NCBI GenBank assembly: GCA_019635735.1
Contig: JAHBYX010000002.1
Location: 1-64,000, forward strand
DNA from: Mesorhizobium sp.
Lineage (GTDB): Bacteria; Pseudomonadota; Alphaproteobacteria; Rhizobiales; Rhizobiaceae
Reading direction: 5' to 3'
Length of the DNA: 64,000 nt
A program made the position numbers and the translations under genes. The notes below the pieces were generated by a model. That model ran no database searches and had not been told where the DNA came from. It saw only the letters and a list, made by a program, of their open reading frames with translations. Below, in pieces: positions 17,274 through 26,302 of the stretch; the stretch's first letter is position 1; the number at the start of each line of letters is the position of its first letter.

Positions 17274-19084
17274 GGAACAACGGCGCATCCTCGACCAGCA
17301 CGAGCAACGCGAATCCTGTCGCCCGTCACTCCGTCGGATCGGCCTCGCCCGGAGCGATCACGTCTCGATCATCGCAGCCCCGTCTGCGCTGTGCGGTCTA
17401 CACCCGTAAGTCGACCGAGGAAGGGCTCGATCAGGAGTTCAACTCGCTCGATGCACAGCGGGAGGCCTGTGCTGCCTATATCACATCGCAGGTTGGCCTC
17501 GGCTGGAAGCTGGTGCCCGACCATTATGACGACGGCGGCATCTCCGGCGGCACGATGGAGCGACCTGCCCTTCTCCGATTGCTGCAGGACATCCGGGATA
17601 AACGAGTCGATGTCGTGGTCGTCTACAAGATCGACCGGCTCACCCGCTCGCTCGCCGATTTTGCCAAGATCGTCGAGGTGTTCGACGGCAACGGAGTCTC
17701 CTTCGTCTCCGTGACGCAGCAGTTCAACACCACGACATCCATGGGACGGCTGACCCTCAATGTACTGCTCTCCTTCGCCCAGTTCGAGCGAGAGGTCACC
17801 GCCGAGCGCATCCGCGACAAGATCGCCGCATCCCGCAAGAAGGGCATGTGGATGGGAGGCACCGTGCCGCTCGGCTATCGGGTTCAGGATCGCAAACTGC
17901 TGGTCAACGAATCGGAGGCCAGCTTCGTTAGGAGCCTATTCAACCGATACCTGGACCTGAAGTCGGTGCCGAAGCTCGCCGCGCAGGTGAGTCGGGAGGC
18001 TGCGGCCACTCCATCGAGCCGCTATCATGCGCGGCCGATGGCGTCGGGCATGCTCTACAAGCTGCTGGCCAACCCACTTTACATTGGCAAGGTCCGCCAC
18101 AGGGGTGAGGTCTATGACGGCGAGCATCAAGGCATCATCGACGTCGATCTCTTCGACGCGGTCCAGAAGCAGCTTGCCGAGGGAGCACCGGTTCCGAAGG
18201 GAACAGCGATGCGGCGCGACTCACATCTTCTGACCGGCATTCTGTTCGACGACGCTGGAGATCGGATGGCGCCGACCCATGGCAAAGCGAATGGACGTCG
18301 ATACCGGTACTATGTCTCCGGGCGAGTAAGACGATCGCCCGACACTGTTCCAGACAGCTGGCGCATGCCAGCGTCGGAGATCGAGAGGGTCGTTCGCAAC
18401 CAGGCCAGTGCGATCCTCAGGGACCGGGGCCTTATCGCAGGATGGGTCGAGCAATATGCGTCGCCCGATCGGATTCTGGTGGGTCTGGATCGCGCAGCCG
18501 GCCTCGCCCTGTCCCTTTCGGAGCATGAGGACGCCGATAGTCAGCGCTCGGTGATCCAACTCGTGTTCCGGTCGATCACAGTGTCGACGTCGGCAATCCG
18601 GTTCGAGGTGAACGCTTGGGCTATTGTTTGGCGACTGGTCGATGGTGAAATTCACACGATCAATCAGGCCAAAAGCATCGATGACGCGGATGACATGCGA
18701 CGCACAGACACCCCCAATGCGGTTACCATTGAACTTCCGGTTCTCCTCCGCCGTCGAGGGACGGGCATGCGCATCGTGATCGATTCACCCTACGCGCAGC
18801 CGGAGCAAGTCGCCTCCTTGGTCGATCTGATCGCCCGGGCGCATGTCTATCTCGACAGGCTCACAGGCCCGACGCCGATGACCACAAGCAGCATCGCATC
18901 GACCTTCGGCGTTGATCGAGCCGACGTCGGACGCGTTCTGCCCCTCGCCTTCCTGAGCCCCGCAACTCTCGACGCCATCCTCACTGGTCGTCAATCCACG
19001 TCATTGACCGCCCGGCGTCTTGCGCGTGACGACATTCCCAATCTCTGGGTCGACCAGGAAGCGGCGTTTCGAAAACGCCCTTAG
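17270..19084 (+). CDS. Large serine recombinase (site-specific integrase)
   Basis: A 604-residue large serine recombinase. The resolvase domain starts near residue 40 with RCAVYTRKSTEEG, containing the catalytic serine, followed by YKIDRLTRS and an FEREVTAERIRDKI segment. A recombinase domain follows (GMWMGGTVPLGYRV onward), then a region corresponding to the zinc-ribbon domain (LLTGILFDDAGD) that has lost the usual cysteines, and a long C-terminal region. It probably drives integration and excision of this island. The ATG at 17270 overlaps the DUF2924 stop; a longer reading from 17135 lies inside that gene. It ends 310 bases from the tRNA-Ala 3' end. Confidence 0.88.
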   Translation: MRNNGASSTSTSNANPVARHSVGSASPGAITSRSSQPRLRCAVYTRKSTEEGLDQEFNSLDAQREACAAYITSQVGLGWKLVPDHYDDGGISGGTMERPALLRLLQDIRDKRVDVVVVYKIDRLTRSLADFAKIVEVFDGNGVSFVSVTQQFNTTTSMGRLTLNVLLSFAQFEREVTAERIRDKIAASRKKGMWMGGTVPLGYRVQDRKLLVNESEASFVRSLFNRYLDLKSVPKLAAQVSREAAATPSSRYHARPMASGMLYKLLANPLYIGKVRHRGEVYDGEHQGIIDVDLFDAVQKQLAEGAPVPKGTAMRRDSHLLTGILFDDAGDRMAPTHGKANGRRYRYYVSGRVRRSPDTVPDSWRMPASEIERVVRNQASAILRDRGLIAGWVEQYASPDRILVGLDRAAGLALSLSEHEDADSQRSVIQLVFRSITVSTSAIRFEVNAWAIVWRLVDGEIHTINQAKSIDDADDMRRTDTPNAVTIELPVLLRRRGTGMRIVIDSPYAQPEQVASLVDLIARAHVYLDRLTGPTPMTTSSIASTFGVDRADVGRVLPLAFLSPATLDAILTGRQSTSLTARRLARDDIPNLWVDQEAAFRKRP

Positions 19085-19394
19085 GCATCATCAGCATCAC
19101 AGTTCGCCGTGATCCTGAGCGATCTGCTCGGGAGCGAAACTGCGTCCAACGTCGCAAGATGAAAACGCGATGCATGGCGAGAGAAATGCACATCGTGACG
19201 ATGGTCATGCATCAAACGGGCAAACTTGAGGGCACGGGAAATGGCACCGAGAGACGGTGGGCGAGAAACGACCGCAAGACGGGCTAAATGCGCGTCTCTA
19301 CGGGCGCAAATGATGGCTTGGTATCTGCCAAGTCACGGAAAACGCGGGGCTATCCGCCACGCAAGTTGTGGGCTCGGTCTAGCCAATCCGCCGG
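19085..19394. other. Junction region between recombinase and tRNA-Ala
   Basis: About 310 bases with no convincing gene. It should contain one attachment site of the island if the recombinase acts here, but with the other end outside the window I cannot define the core. No terminator or repeat was recognised. Confidence 0.45.
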
Positions 19395-19470
<76 letters not shown>

Positions 19471-19601
19471 GTTCCAGCGGATGGGCGGCATTTATGTGCG
19501 GCCCCCCTCTCCTGTCAAGCGCAATGCGCGATGCCGCCGCGCCCGCCCTTGCCGCTCCGGCCCGCAGTGGCTACATGTGCGCGACGATCACGGAGACGTT
19601 C

Positions 19602-19895
19602 ATGCTGGCCCTCATCCAGACCATCATTCTGGCGCTCGACATCTACTGGTGGCTGATCATCCTGTCGGCGATCTTCTCCTGGCTGTTCGCCTTCAACGTG
19701 ATCAACACGCGCAACCAGTTCGTCGCGATGGTCGCCGACTTTCTCTACAAGGTGACGGAGCCGGCGCTGCGGCCGATCCGGCGTTTTCTGCCCGATCTCG
19801 GCGGCATCGATATCTCGCCGATCATCCTGCTGCTGATCCTGTTCTTCATTCGCCAGCTGATCCTGACGACGATCGCGCCGGCGCTCCTGTCCTGA
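19602..19895 (+). CDS. YggT family integral membrane protein
   Basis: A 97-residue inner-membrane protein with two hydrophobic segments ([20 protein letters not shown] and [17 protein letters not shown]) flanking a cytoplasmic or periplasmic loop with the family motif [13 protein letters not shown]. YggT proteins are small membrane proteins of unclear role, linked to osmotic stress or division in some bacteria. The ATG at 19602 has a GGAG six bases upstream; an in-frame ATG at 19575 is possible. It is followed after 1 base by the DUF167 gene, the usual yggT-yggU pairing. Confidence 0.88.
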   Translation: MLALIQTIILALDIYWWLIILSAIFSWLFAFNVINTRNQFVAMVADFLYKVTEPALRPIRRFLPDLGGIDISPIILLLILFFIRQLILTTIAPALLS

Positions 19896-19896
19896 G

Positions 19897-20214
19897 ATGG
19901 ACCTGCCCGTCCGGAAGGCGGCGGGCCGCATCGAGATCCGCGTCCGCCTGACGCCGAAATCCTCGGCCGATCGTGTCGAAGGTGTGTCCGCCGCGTCGGA
20001 CGGCGCGGCCTATCTCGCCGCCCGTGTCCGCGCCGTCCCGGAGAAGGGCGCCGCCAACGCGGCCCTCGAACGGCTGGTGGCGGACTGGCTGGGCGTGCCC
20101 GGGCGTTCGGTGTCGGTCACCGCCGGCGGCACGTCGCGCATCAAGACGGTGAGCGTAGAGGGCGATCCCGACGCGCTGGCGAAACGGATCGCGGAGCTGC
20201 TGCCGAGCAGCTGA
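19897..20214 (+). CDS. DUF167 (YggU) family protein
   Basis: A 105-residue cytoplasmic protein with the DUF167 core: RLTPKSSADRVEG, VRAVPEKGAANAALERLVA and VTAGGTSRIKTVSVEG. The function is unknown; the family is widespread and often follows yggT, as it does here with a one-base gap. Length matches the family. It is convergent with the pyrophosphatase gene, separated by 17 bases. Confidence 0.88.
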   Translation: MDLPVRKAAGRIEIRVRLTPKSSADRVEGVSAASDGAAYLAARVRAVPEKGAANAALERLVADWLGVPGRSVSVTAGGTSRIKTVSVEGDPDALAKRIAELLPSS

Positions 20215-20231
20215 GCGACGTTTCCTGAGAC

Positions 20232-20765
20232 TTACTTGGCCTTCTTCGCGCGCTCGATCCCCTCGGCGATCATCTGCCGGGCGCGCGAGGCGTCGTGCCA
20301 GCCGCCGATCTTCACCCACTTGCCGGGCTCCAGGTCCTTGTAGTGCGAGAAGAAGTGCTCGACCTGCTGCAGCGTGATTTCGGGCAGATCGGTGTAGTTG
20401 AGCACCTTCTCGTAGCGGCGGGTGAGCTTCGGCATCGGCACGGCGATCACCTTCTCGTCCTGCCCCGCATTGTCCTCCATGATCAGCACGCCGATCGGGC
20501 GCACATTGATGTAGCACCCGGGCATCAGCTCGCGCGTGTTGCACACCAGCACGTCTACCGGGTCGCCGTCGCCCGACAGCGTGTGCGGCACGAAGCCGTA
20601 GTTCCCGGGATAGGCCATCGGCGTGTAGAGGAAGCGGTCGACGAACAGCGTGCCGGCCTCCTTGTTCATCTCGTATTTGATCGGCTGGCCGCCGATCGGC
20701 ACCTCGATGATGACGTTCACGTCCTCGGGCGGATTGTTTCCGATCGGAATGGCGTCGATGCGCAT
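20232..20765 (-). CDS. ppa: Inorganic pyrophosphatase, family I
   Basis: Soluble family I pyrophosphatase of 177 residues that hydrolyses diphosphate to phosphate and pulls biosynthetic reactions forward. The active-site signature DGDPVDVLV is present near residues 67-75, with the upstream EMNKEAG and YPGNYGFVP segments and the downstream KVIAVP and [15 protein letters not shown] segments typical of the E. coli type. Length matches the family. It is a single gene read leftwards. Confidence 0.95.
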   Translation of the reverse strand: MRIDAIPIGNNPPEDVNVIIEVPIGGQPIKYEMNKEAGTLFVDRFLYTPMAYPGNYGFVPHTLSGDGDPVDVLVCNTRELMPGCYINVRPIGVLIMEDNAGQDEKVIAVPMPKLTRRYEKVLNYTDLPEITLQQVEHFFSHYKDLEPGKWVKIGGWHDASRARQMIAEGIERAKKAK

Positions 20766-20880
20766 GAGAGGGCTCCACGTTTCGGCGCAGCGCTACCTTT
20801 TTGTGCGCTGCAGCGCAAGCGGCTGCATTGACGCCGGCCCGCAGCGCGCCAAGAATGCCCTTCCAATCTGGGGAACCGAC

Positions 20881-21483
20881 ATGCGCGCACTGGCCGGCGT
20901 TCTGCTTCTGGCGTCGTCGATGGCGGCATATGCCGCCGAAAGCGCCTATACGAAAGTCGACTTCGAAAAGGACTGCCGCGAGGTCGAGACGGACGAACTC
21001 GGCGGCACCTGGATCTGCAGGGGCTATGGCGGATACGAGATCCGTTTCGCCGAGGGCGACCTGCGGCAGTCGGCGTTCTACGGCCATGTCGGCCCCTGGT
21101 ACGAGAAGGGCGCCTTCGAGACCTTCACCGGCTTCAACCATGCCGGCGACACCGTCGAATGGCGGCTGGAGGCCGGCGTTCCGGTCGCCGCCATACGGCG
21201 CTGGTTCGTCTCGTCGGGCACCGACGACAAGGGCGACCCGCTGCCGGAAGTCCAGGTTCTGGTGATCTCGAAGGTCGGGCAGAAGGACGAGGGCGAGGCC
21301 TGCGTCGTCGGCTATGTCGAGGCGACGGCCAACAAGGATGCCAATGTGCTGGCGCGCAAGGTCGCGGACGAGGAGGCCCGCGATTTCGCCTGCCGCTATT
21401 CGGAACCGATGTGGCACGGCAACCGCCGCAACACCGGCATCCAGCCGACCAGCTATTTCGAGGACAAGGCCGGCGTCGAATAG
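20881..21483 (+). CDS. Hypothetical secreted protein
   Basis: A 200-residue protein of unknown function with a clear Sec signal peptide (MRALAGVLLLASSMAAYAA, cleavage after AYA). The mature part has three or four cysteines (CREVE, WICRGYGG, EACVVGY, FACRY) that could form disulfides, and a WEP/YEK-rich core. I do not recognise the family. It is a single gene, convergent with the acetyltransferase gene. Confidence 0.75.
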   Translation: MRALAGVLLLASSMAAYAAESAYTKVDFEKDCREVETDELGGTWICRGYGGYEIRFAEGDLRQSAFYGHVGPWYEKGAFETFTGFNHAGDTVEWRLEAGVPVAAIRRWFVSSGTDDKGDPLPEVQVLVISKVGQKDEGEACVVGYVEATANKDANVLARKVADEEARDFACRYSEPMWHGNRRNTGIQPTSYFEDKAGVE

Positions 21484-21511
21484 GCCCGGTCGGACCCTGC
21501 CGCGGGACAGG

Positions 21512-22018
21512 CTACTTCCAAACGAAGGCGATCTTGCGCAGCGCCTTCTGGTCGAAGATCTCGACGCCTTCCGCCACGTCGCGGCCGCCGAGTCCGTGGT
21601 AGAAAGCGGTGGCGTTCTCGTTTTCCTCGAGCGCCCACACGACCAGGCCCTTCAGCCCGTGGGCGTCGAGACGCTCCCACGCCGCCTGGAACAGCCGCGT
21701 GCCGAGGCCTACGCCCTGGTATTCGGGCTTCACGTAGAGCTCGTAGATCTCGCCTTCCTGCTTCAAGTCGCGCGAGCGGTTGCGGCCGATCGTGGCGTAG
21801 CCCGCGACCGTCCCGCCCACTTCGACCACCAGAACCGACGCCGCCCGGCGGATGGCGCTCGCCCACCAGCTTTCGCCGCGGCGATTGATCATCGCTGTCA
21901 GCGCCCGATGCGGGATGATCCCTGCATAGGCCCCCTGCCATGCCGCATGATGAATCGAAGCGATCGCAGCCGCATCGCCAGGCTCGGCTCTGCGTATGTC
22001 TATGGTCAGCGTCTTCAT
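21512..22018 (-). CDS. GNAT family N-acetyltransferase
   Basis: A 168-residue GNAT acetyltransferase. The acetyl-CoA binding loop is visible as VKPEYQGVGLGTRLFQAAW around residues 95-113, preceded by the strand GEIYELY and followed by the C-terminal NENATAFYHGLGG segment typical of the fold. The substrate cannot be predicted. Next to it lies a TPM-domain gene, read in the same direction but 72 bases away and unrelated in function. Confidence 0.88.
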   Translation of the reverse strand: MKTLTIDIRRAEPGDAAAIASIHHAAWQGAYAGIIPHRALTAMINRRGESWWASAIRRAASVLVVEVGGTVAGYATIGRNRSRDLKQEGEIYELYVKPEYQGVGLGTRLFQAAWERLDAHGLKGLVVWALEENENATAFYHGLGGRDVAEGVEIFDQKALRKIAFVWK

Positions 22019-22090
22019 GATGTCTTAACCATAGGCCGCGTCGGCGATTCCGCGCAAGCGCGCAGTCCCGCCGGGCCGAAACTTTTCCAC

Positions 22091-22717
22091 TCAGATTTCG
22101 ACCAGCTTGTCGTCGAGCTCGTTGCGGTCGTGGGCGTGATAGGGGAAGTGCGCGGCAAGCAGCGCGCCGGCCGCCGCGATCGCGCCTTCGAAACCTTCCG
22201 TGAGCCGGTCCTCGGAGGCCGCGGCGGTCAGGCCAGCCACGATCCGGTTCCAGTCGGATTGCGGCACTTTCTCGTTGATGCCAGCGTCCGCCACGACCTC
22301 GGCATAGCGCTCCGCCAGCGACACGAAGATCAGCACGCCGGTGCGCGCGCTGGTCGTGTGGACGTTGCGCGACAGGAACTGGCGCACCGCATTCGCATGC
22401 GCCTTGGCATAGCGCACGCGCCTGGGGACCAGCCGGATGCGCAGCGCCGGAAACGCCTTCAGGACGACAAGGCCGGCGGCGAGCGCCAGACATTGCGCAA
22501 GCGCGAAGGCGAACGCGCCGACCCGGTCCCACCTGGTATCCAGCCAGAGCGCGACGAACACGCTTGCCGCCAGGATCGCGACCGACAGCACCGTCGCCGC
22601 CGGGTGGTAATAGCCGTCGCTGGAGCGGGCGAGCACGCAGTAGATCTCGCCCGACGTGGACTTCTCCGCCGTGCGGATCGCGGCGGACACCCGCGAATGA
22701 TCGACGTCGCCGCTCAT
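22091..22717 (-). CDS. TPM-domain (DUF477) membrane protein
   Basis: A 208-residue protein with an N-terminal soluble stretch (AAIRTAEKSTSGEIYCVLA), two or three hydrophobic segments near 40-60 and 70-85, and a C-terminal TPM-like region containing VRQFLSRNVHTT and GVLIFVSLAERYAEVVADAGI. It is the third gene of a leftward lemA-TPM-TPM operon, ten bases after the second. Such clusters are common in alphaproteobacteria; their role in the envelope is not established. Confidence 0.82.
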   Translation of the reverse strand: MSGDVDHSRVSAAIRTAEKSTSGEIYCVLARSSDGYYHPAATVLSVAILAASVFVALWLDTRWDRVGAFAFALAQCLALAAGLVVLKAFPALRIRLVPRRVRYAKAHANAVRQFLSRNVHTTSARTGVLIFVSLAERYAEVVADAGINEKVPQSDWNRIVAGLTAAASEDRLTEGFEGAIAAAGALLAAHFPYHAHDRNELDDKLVEI

Positions 22718-22727
22718 CTCGCCTCCC

Positions 22728-23561
22728 CTACCATCCGCCCGATGCCCCGCCGCCGCCCGAAGAACCGCCGCCGCCTGAGAATCCGCCGCCCGAAGAACTC
22801 CCCGACGACCAGCTTGAAGACCCGCTCGACCGGCTGCCTCCCGAGGAGCCGCCGCCGATCGTGATGTCCATGCCGAGCCAGCGGTAGCGGTTGGGGCCGA
22901 GCTTCCTGCCGAAGATCGGCGCTAGGATCGCCATCAGGAAGCCGCCGAAGAACAGCGTCGCCCAGATCGTGATGAACAGGACGACCGCCCAGTCGATCTG
23001 CTCCGCCGTCTGGTCCTGGTTGCGTTCGGCCCGCGCCTCCAGCTCCGCCGCGTTTCCCTCCAGCACCAGGATGATGTCGTCCACCGCCCGCGAGATGCCG
23101 CCGGAGAAGTCGCCTGCCCGGAAGGCCGGAACCATCGTGTTCTCAATGATCAGCTTGGAATGCAGGTCGGTCAGCGTGCCTTCGAGCCCGTAGCCGACCT
23201 CGATCCGCATCTTGCGGTCGTCCTTGGCCACCAGCAGCAGGATGCCGTTGTTCTCGCCGGCCTGCCCGAGCCCCCAGGCGCGGAACTGCCGGTTGGCGAA
23301 ATCCTCGATCGTATCGCCGCCCAGGCTGTTCATCGTCGCGACGACGATCTGGTCGGAGGATTTCTGCTCGAACGCTTCGAGTTTCGACGTCAACAGCGCT
23401 TCCGTCGCCGCGTCGATCATGCCGGCCTGGTCGACGACGCGGCCGGTCAGCGGCAGGAGATCGGCGGCAAACGCCGGGGCGAACGCCACCGCGAGGAACA
23501 CCAGCGCCGACAGCAGCCGCGCGCAGACGCCCGTGCTTCGACTGCCGGCCGCGAGCATCAT
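22728..23561 (-). CDS. YgcG-like TPM-domain protein with Gly/Ser-rich tail
   Basis: A 277-residue exported membrane-anchored protein. A signal peptide (VFLAVAFAPAFAADLL) is followed by a TPM domain (LTGRVVDQAGMIDA, QIVVATMNSLGGDTIEDFANR, NGILLLVAKDDRKMRIEVGYGLEG), one transmembrane segment near 195-215 and a C-terminal tail of almost only glycine and serine. This architecture is that of the YgcG/LemA-associated proteins. It follows lemA by 13 bases and precedes the second TPM gene by 10. ATG 23561 and ATG 23558 are both possible starts. Confidence 0.88.
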   Translation of the reverse strand: MMLAAGSRSTGVCARLLSALVFLAVAFAPAFAADLLPLTGRVVDQAGMIDAATEALLTSKLEAFEQKSSDQIVVATMNSLGGDTIEDFANRQFRAWGLGQAGENNGILLLVAKDDRKMRIEVGYGLEGTLTDLHSKLIIENTMVPAFRAGDFSGGISRAVDDIILVLEGNAAELEARAERNQDQTAEQIDWAVVLFITIWATLFFGGFLMAILAPIFGRKLGPNRYRWLGMDITIGGGSSGGSRSSGSSSWSSGSSSGGGFSGGGGSSGGGGASGGW

Positions 23562-23574
23562 GTCGCGGACCGGT

Positions 23575-24216
23575 TCAGCCGCCCTGCTTGGTGCCGAAGT
23601 CGACCTTCGGCACCTCCATCTTGTCCTCTTCCACCGTGAAATTCGCGAACGGCTCGTTCGAGGTGAACCAGAACTTAGCCCACAGCAGCGACGGGAACGT
23701 GCGCAGCGAGGTGTTGTAGACCCGGACCGCCTCGATATAGTCGCGCCGCGCCACCGCGATGCGGTTCTCGGTCCCCTCCAGCTGCGCCTGCAGCGCCAGG
23801 AAGTTCTGGTTCGACTTGAGGTCCGGATAGTTCTCGACCACCGCCAGCAGGCGCGACAGCGCCCCGGTCAGTCCGGCCTGGCCCTCCTGGAAGGCCTTGA
23901 AGGCCTCGGGGTCGGACAGCTGCTCGGGCGTCACCTGGATCTGCGGCTGGGTCGCCTTGGCGCGGGCCTCGACGACGGCTTCGAGCACTTCCCGCTCCTG
24001 CGCCGCATAGCCCTTCACCGTTTCCACGAGATTGGGGATCAGGTCCGCCCGGCGCTGGTACTGGTTCAGCACCTCGCTCCAGGCCGCCTTCGCCTTCTCC
24101 TCCGCCGTCGGGATCGTGTTGAAGCCGCAGCCGGACAGAAGCGGCGCGAGCAGCAGGAGAACAAATGCGCCGAGGCGCGGCAGGCGGAAGGCCGGGCTCA
24201 GGTCGGAAGCGATCAT
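23575..24216 (-). CDS. LemA family lipoprotein
   Basis: A 213-residue LemA protein. The N-terminus is a lipoprotein signal with lipobox LLSGC near residue 29; a coiled alpha-helical body follows with the family signatures YQRRADLIPNLVETVKGYA and FPSLLWAKFWFTSNEPF. LemA proteins face the periplasm and are of unclear function. I chose the ATG at 24216 because it directly begins the signal peptide; a longer in-frame reading to 24468 adds unrelated sequence. It starts the leftward lemA-TPM-TPM operon. Confidence 0.9.
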   Translation of the reverse strand: MIASDLSPAFRLPRLGAFVLLLLAPLLSGCGFNTIPTAEEKAKAAWSEVLNQYQRRADLIPNLVETVKGYAAQEREVLEAVVEARAKATQPQIQVTPEQLSDPEAFKAFQEGQAGLTGALSRLLAVVENYPDLKSNQNFLALQAQLEGTENRIAVARRDYIEAVRVYNTSLRTFPSLLWAKFWFTSNEPFANFTVEEDKMEVPKVDFGTKQGG

Positions 24217-24348
24217 CGTTTTCCCCTCAACAGTCCAATTGCGGATCTCGCCGGATCGGCCGCCACCATATCGCGCCATGTCGCGGAAGGAAACGACAAG
24301 CTCGTCTCTCCCCTGTGCACGACGCCGCGCAGCGGCTAGACTTGCATC

Positions 24349-24597
24349 ATGGCAAGACGAGACGACGATTCCGAGCTGGAAGCGCGCCGCATCCTCGATC
24401 GGGTGGAGAAGGAATCCTCCGCCGACGCATCGCTGATCGGCCGCGGCACCGATCGGCTGCGCAGTCACCTGAGCGCCGGCGACGTCGACCAGACCGACAG
24501 GATCGAAGTCTGGGGCACGCGCGTCGGGCGCACAATCGGTTTCCTCATCACGCTGGCCATCATCGGCTGGCTCCTCCTCTATCTCCTCGGCGGCTGA
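24349..24597 (+). CDS. Small single-pass membrane protein, hypothetical
   Basis: An 82-residue protein with a charged N-terminal 60 residues (acidic and basic, helix-forming) and one C-terminal transmembrane segment (TIGFLITLAIIGWLLLYLL), so it is tail-anchored in the inner membrane. No family is recognised. It is 7 bases upstream of pdxY on the same strand and divergent from lemA, so it may be the first gene of the pdxY operon. Confidence 0.65.
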   Translation: MARRDDDSELEARRILDRVEKESSADASLIGRGTDRLRSHLSAGDVDQTDRIEVWGTRVGRTIGFLITLAIIGWLLLYLLGG

Positions 24598-24604
24598 CGG
24601 ACAG

Positions 24605-25489
24605 ATGCAGGCTCAAGGTTCCGACGCACCGCGCGCGGTGATCGTCATCTCCAGTCACGTGGCGCGCGGATCGGTGGGCAACCGCGCCGCCGTCTTCGCG
24701 CTCGAAACGCTGGGCTTTCCCGTCTGGGCGGTGCCGACGGTTATCCTGCCCTGGCATCCGGGCCACGGCCCGGCCACCCGCATCGTCCCGCCGCCGGCCG
24801 ATTTCGCCGCGCTGATGAAGGACTTGGAAGGCGCGCGCTGGCTGGGCGAGGTGGGCGCGGTCCTGTCGGGCTATCTCGGCGATGCTGCGCAGGCGCAGGC
24901 CGTCGCGTCGCTCGTCGGCGCGGTGAAGGCGCGCAATCCCCGCGCGGTCTATGTCTGCGACCCGGTGATCGGCGATCACGGCGGCCTCTACGTGCCCGAG
25001 GCGACGGCCGTGGCGATCCGCGACCGGCTGATGTCGATCGCCGACGTGGCGACCCCCAACCGCTACGAACTCGCCTGGATGGCCGGCGAGCCGCTCGACG
25101 ACATCTCCAGCGTTCTCCGGGCCGCGGGCGACGCCGCGCCCCCGACCATGCTGGTCACCTCGGCGCCGGCGATGATGAACGGCTCGATCGCCAACCTCCT
25201 TCTCACCCCCTCCCGCGCGCATCTGGCGGAACATCGCCTGATCGACCGCCCGCCCAACGGGCTCGGCGACCTGACCGCCGCGGTCTATCTGGCGCGGCAT
25301 CTCGCGGGCCAGCCGCCGGAGAAAGCCCTTCAGTCGACGACGGCGGCGGTGTTCGAGATCCTTGCCCGCACGGCGCGCCGAGGCGGCGACGAGTTGCAGA
25401 TCGAGACAGACGCCCAGAGCCTGTCGCATCCGATGGCGATGGTGCAGACGCGCCAGCTGGCCTTCCCCAGCCGCGACCGGCGCGCATGA
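24605..25489 (+). CDS. pdxY: Pyridoxal kinase
   Basis: A 294-residue ribokinase-fold enzyme that phosphorylates pyridoxal in the vitamin B6 salvage pathway. Family features include SSHVARGSVGNRAAVFALE at the N-terminus, the YVCDPVIGDHGGLYV segment near 118-132, TPNRYELAWM and the C-terminal nucleotide-binding GLGDLTAAVYLARHL, where pyridoxal kinases have GDLF/GDLTAA in place of the usual GAGD. It overlaps the DUF429 gene by four bases (ATGA). Confidence 0.9.
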   Translation: MQAQGSDAPRAVIVISSHVARGSVGNRAAVFALETLGFPVWAVPTVILPWHPGHGPATRIVPPPADFAALMKDLEGARWLGEVGAVLSGYLGDAAQAQAVASLVGAVKARNPRAVYVCDPVIGDHGGLYVPEATAVAIRDRLMSIADVATPNRYELAWMAGEPLDDISSVLRAAGDAAPPTMLVTSAPAMMNGSIANLLLTPSRAHLAEHRLIDRPPNGLGDLTAAVYLARHLAGQPPEKALQSTTAAVFEILARTARRGGDELQIETDAQSLSHPMAMVQTRQLAFPSRDRRA

Positions 25490-26244
25490 TCGCCCTTGCC
25501 GGCGTCGACGGCTGCAAGGCGGGCTGGGTGGCGGCGGTCCGTCTCCCGGGCAGGGCGGCCACGGTCGAGGTCTTTCGCCGCTTCGAAGAGCTTGTCGGCG
25601 CCCTGCCCGGCGACGCCGTGATCGCCGTGGACATGCCGATCGGTCTGCCCGACTACACCCGCAAGGGCGGACGCGGACCGGAAATGGCCGTTCGCCCGCT
25701 TCTCGGCGCCCGCCAGTCGAGCGTCTTTTCCATTCCGTCCCGCGCGGCTGTCTACGCCGAGACCGACGCCTTCACCTCGCTCGACGCCTGGTACGAAGCG
25801 CACAGGCGGGCCAGCGTCGTCGCGCGCGCCACCTCGGACCCGCCCCGCGCCATCTCGATCCAGGCCTTCGGCATCTTCTCGAAGATCCGCGAGCTCGACA
25901 CCCTTTTGCGCGCGAGGCCTGACCTGGGCGGCCGCATCCGCGAATCCCATCCCGAGGTCGCGTTCTGGCGGCTGAACGGGAAGTGCGCCATGTCCTCGCC
26001 GAAGAAGGTAAAGGGTCGCGTCCATCCGCCGGGCATGGAGGAACGCCGCGCCCTGCTCGCCCGTTGCGGCCTCGATCGGTCCGTCCTCGACCGACCCTCT
26101 CCGCGCGGCGCCGGCGACGACGACGTCCTCGACGCGTTCGCGATGCTGCTCGTCGCCGAGCGCGTGGCCGAGGGGCGCGCCGTGCCCTTCCCGGCCCCGC
26201 CGCTTGTCGATGGCCACGCAATTCCGATTGCAATCTGGGTGTGA
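25486..26244 (+). CDS. DUF429 predicted RNase H-like nuclease
   Basis: A 252-residue DUF429 protein. Members are predicted to have an RNase H/RuvC-like fold; here the first strand is AGVDGCKAGWVAAVRL with the expected acidic residue, and a second acidic site is VIAVDMPIGLPD. The C-terminal GAGDDDVLDAFAMLLVAER supplies further acidic residues. The activity is unproven. Its ATG overlaps the pdxY stop. Confidence 0.83.
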   Translation: MIALAGVDGCKAGWVAAVRLPGRAATVEVFRRFEELVGALPGDAVIAVDMPIGLPDYTRKGGRGPEMAVRPLLGARQSSVFSIPSRAAVYAETDAFTSLDAWYEAHRRASVVARATSDPPRAISIQAFGIFSKIRELDTLLRARPDLGGRIRESHPEVAFWRLNGKCAMSSPKKVKGRVHPPGMEERRALLARCGLDRSVLDRPSPRGAGDDDVLDAFAMLLVAERVAEGRAVPFPAPPLVDGHAIPIAIWV

Positions 26245-26302
26245 GCTCTTTCGATCACCTTCGCAATTGCGAACGATCCGGATTCCCGCTAATCGCAAAC
26301 GC

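Larger units (their letters stand above)
1..19394. mobile_element. Defence-type genomic island, one end only, abutting tRNA-Ala
   Basis: Everything left of the tRNA-Ala gene is accessory: a helicase, McrBC, a TrlF-type operon, AbiE, Gabija and a serine recombinase module, with no housekeeping gene among them. To the right of the tRNA the content switches at once to core genes (yggT, ppa, pdxY). The recombinase module lies next to the 3' end of the tRNA, a common arrangement for integrated islands. I could not find a direct repeat of the tRNA 3' end inside the window, so the far boundary is not visible and the exact junction is unproven. The island call is inference from gene content and layout. 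Confidence 0.75.

Noticed and set aside
19846..21417. Long open frame of 523 codons on the minus strand
   Set aside because: It runs through ppa in another frame and antisense to two well-supported genes; the composition is that of a GC-rich shadow.
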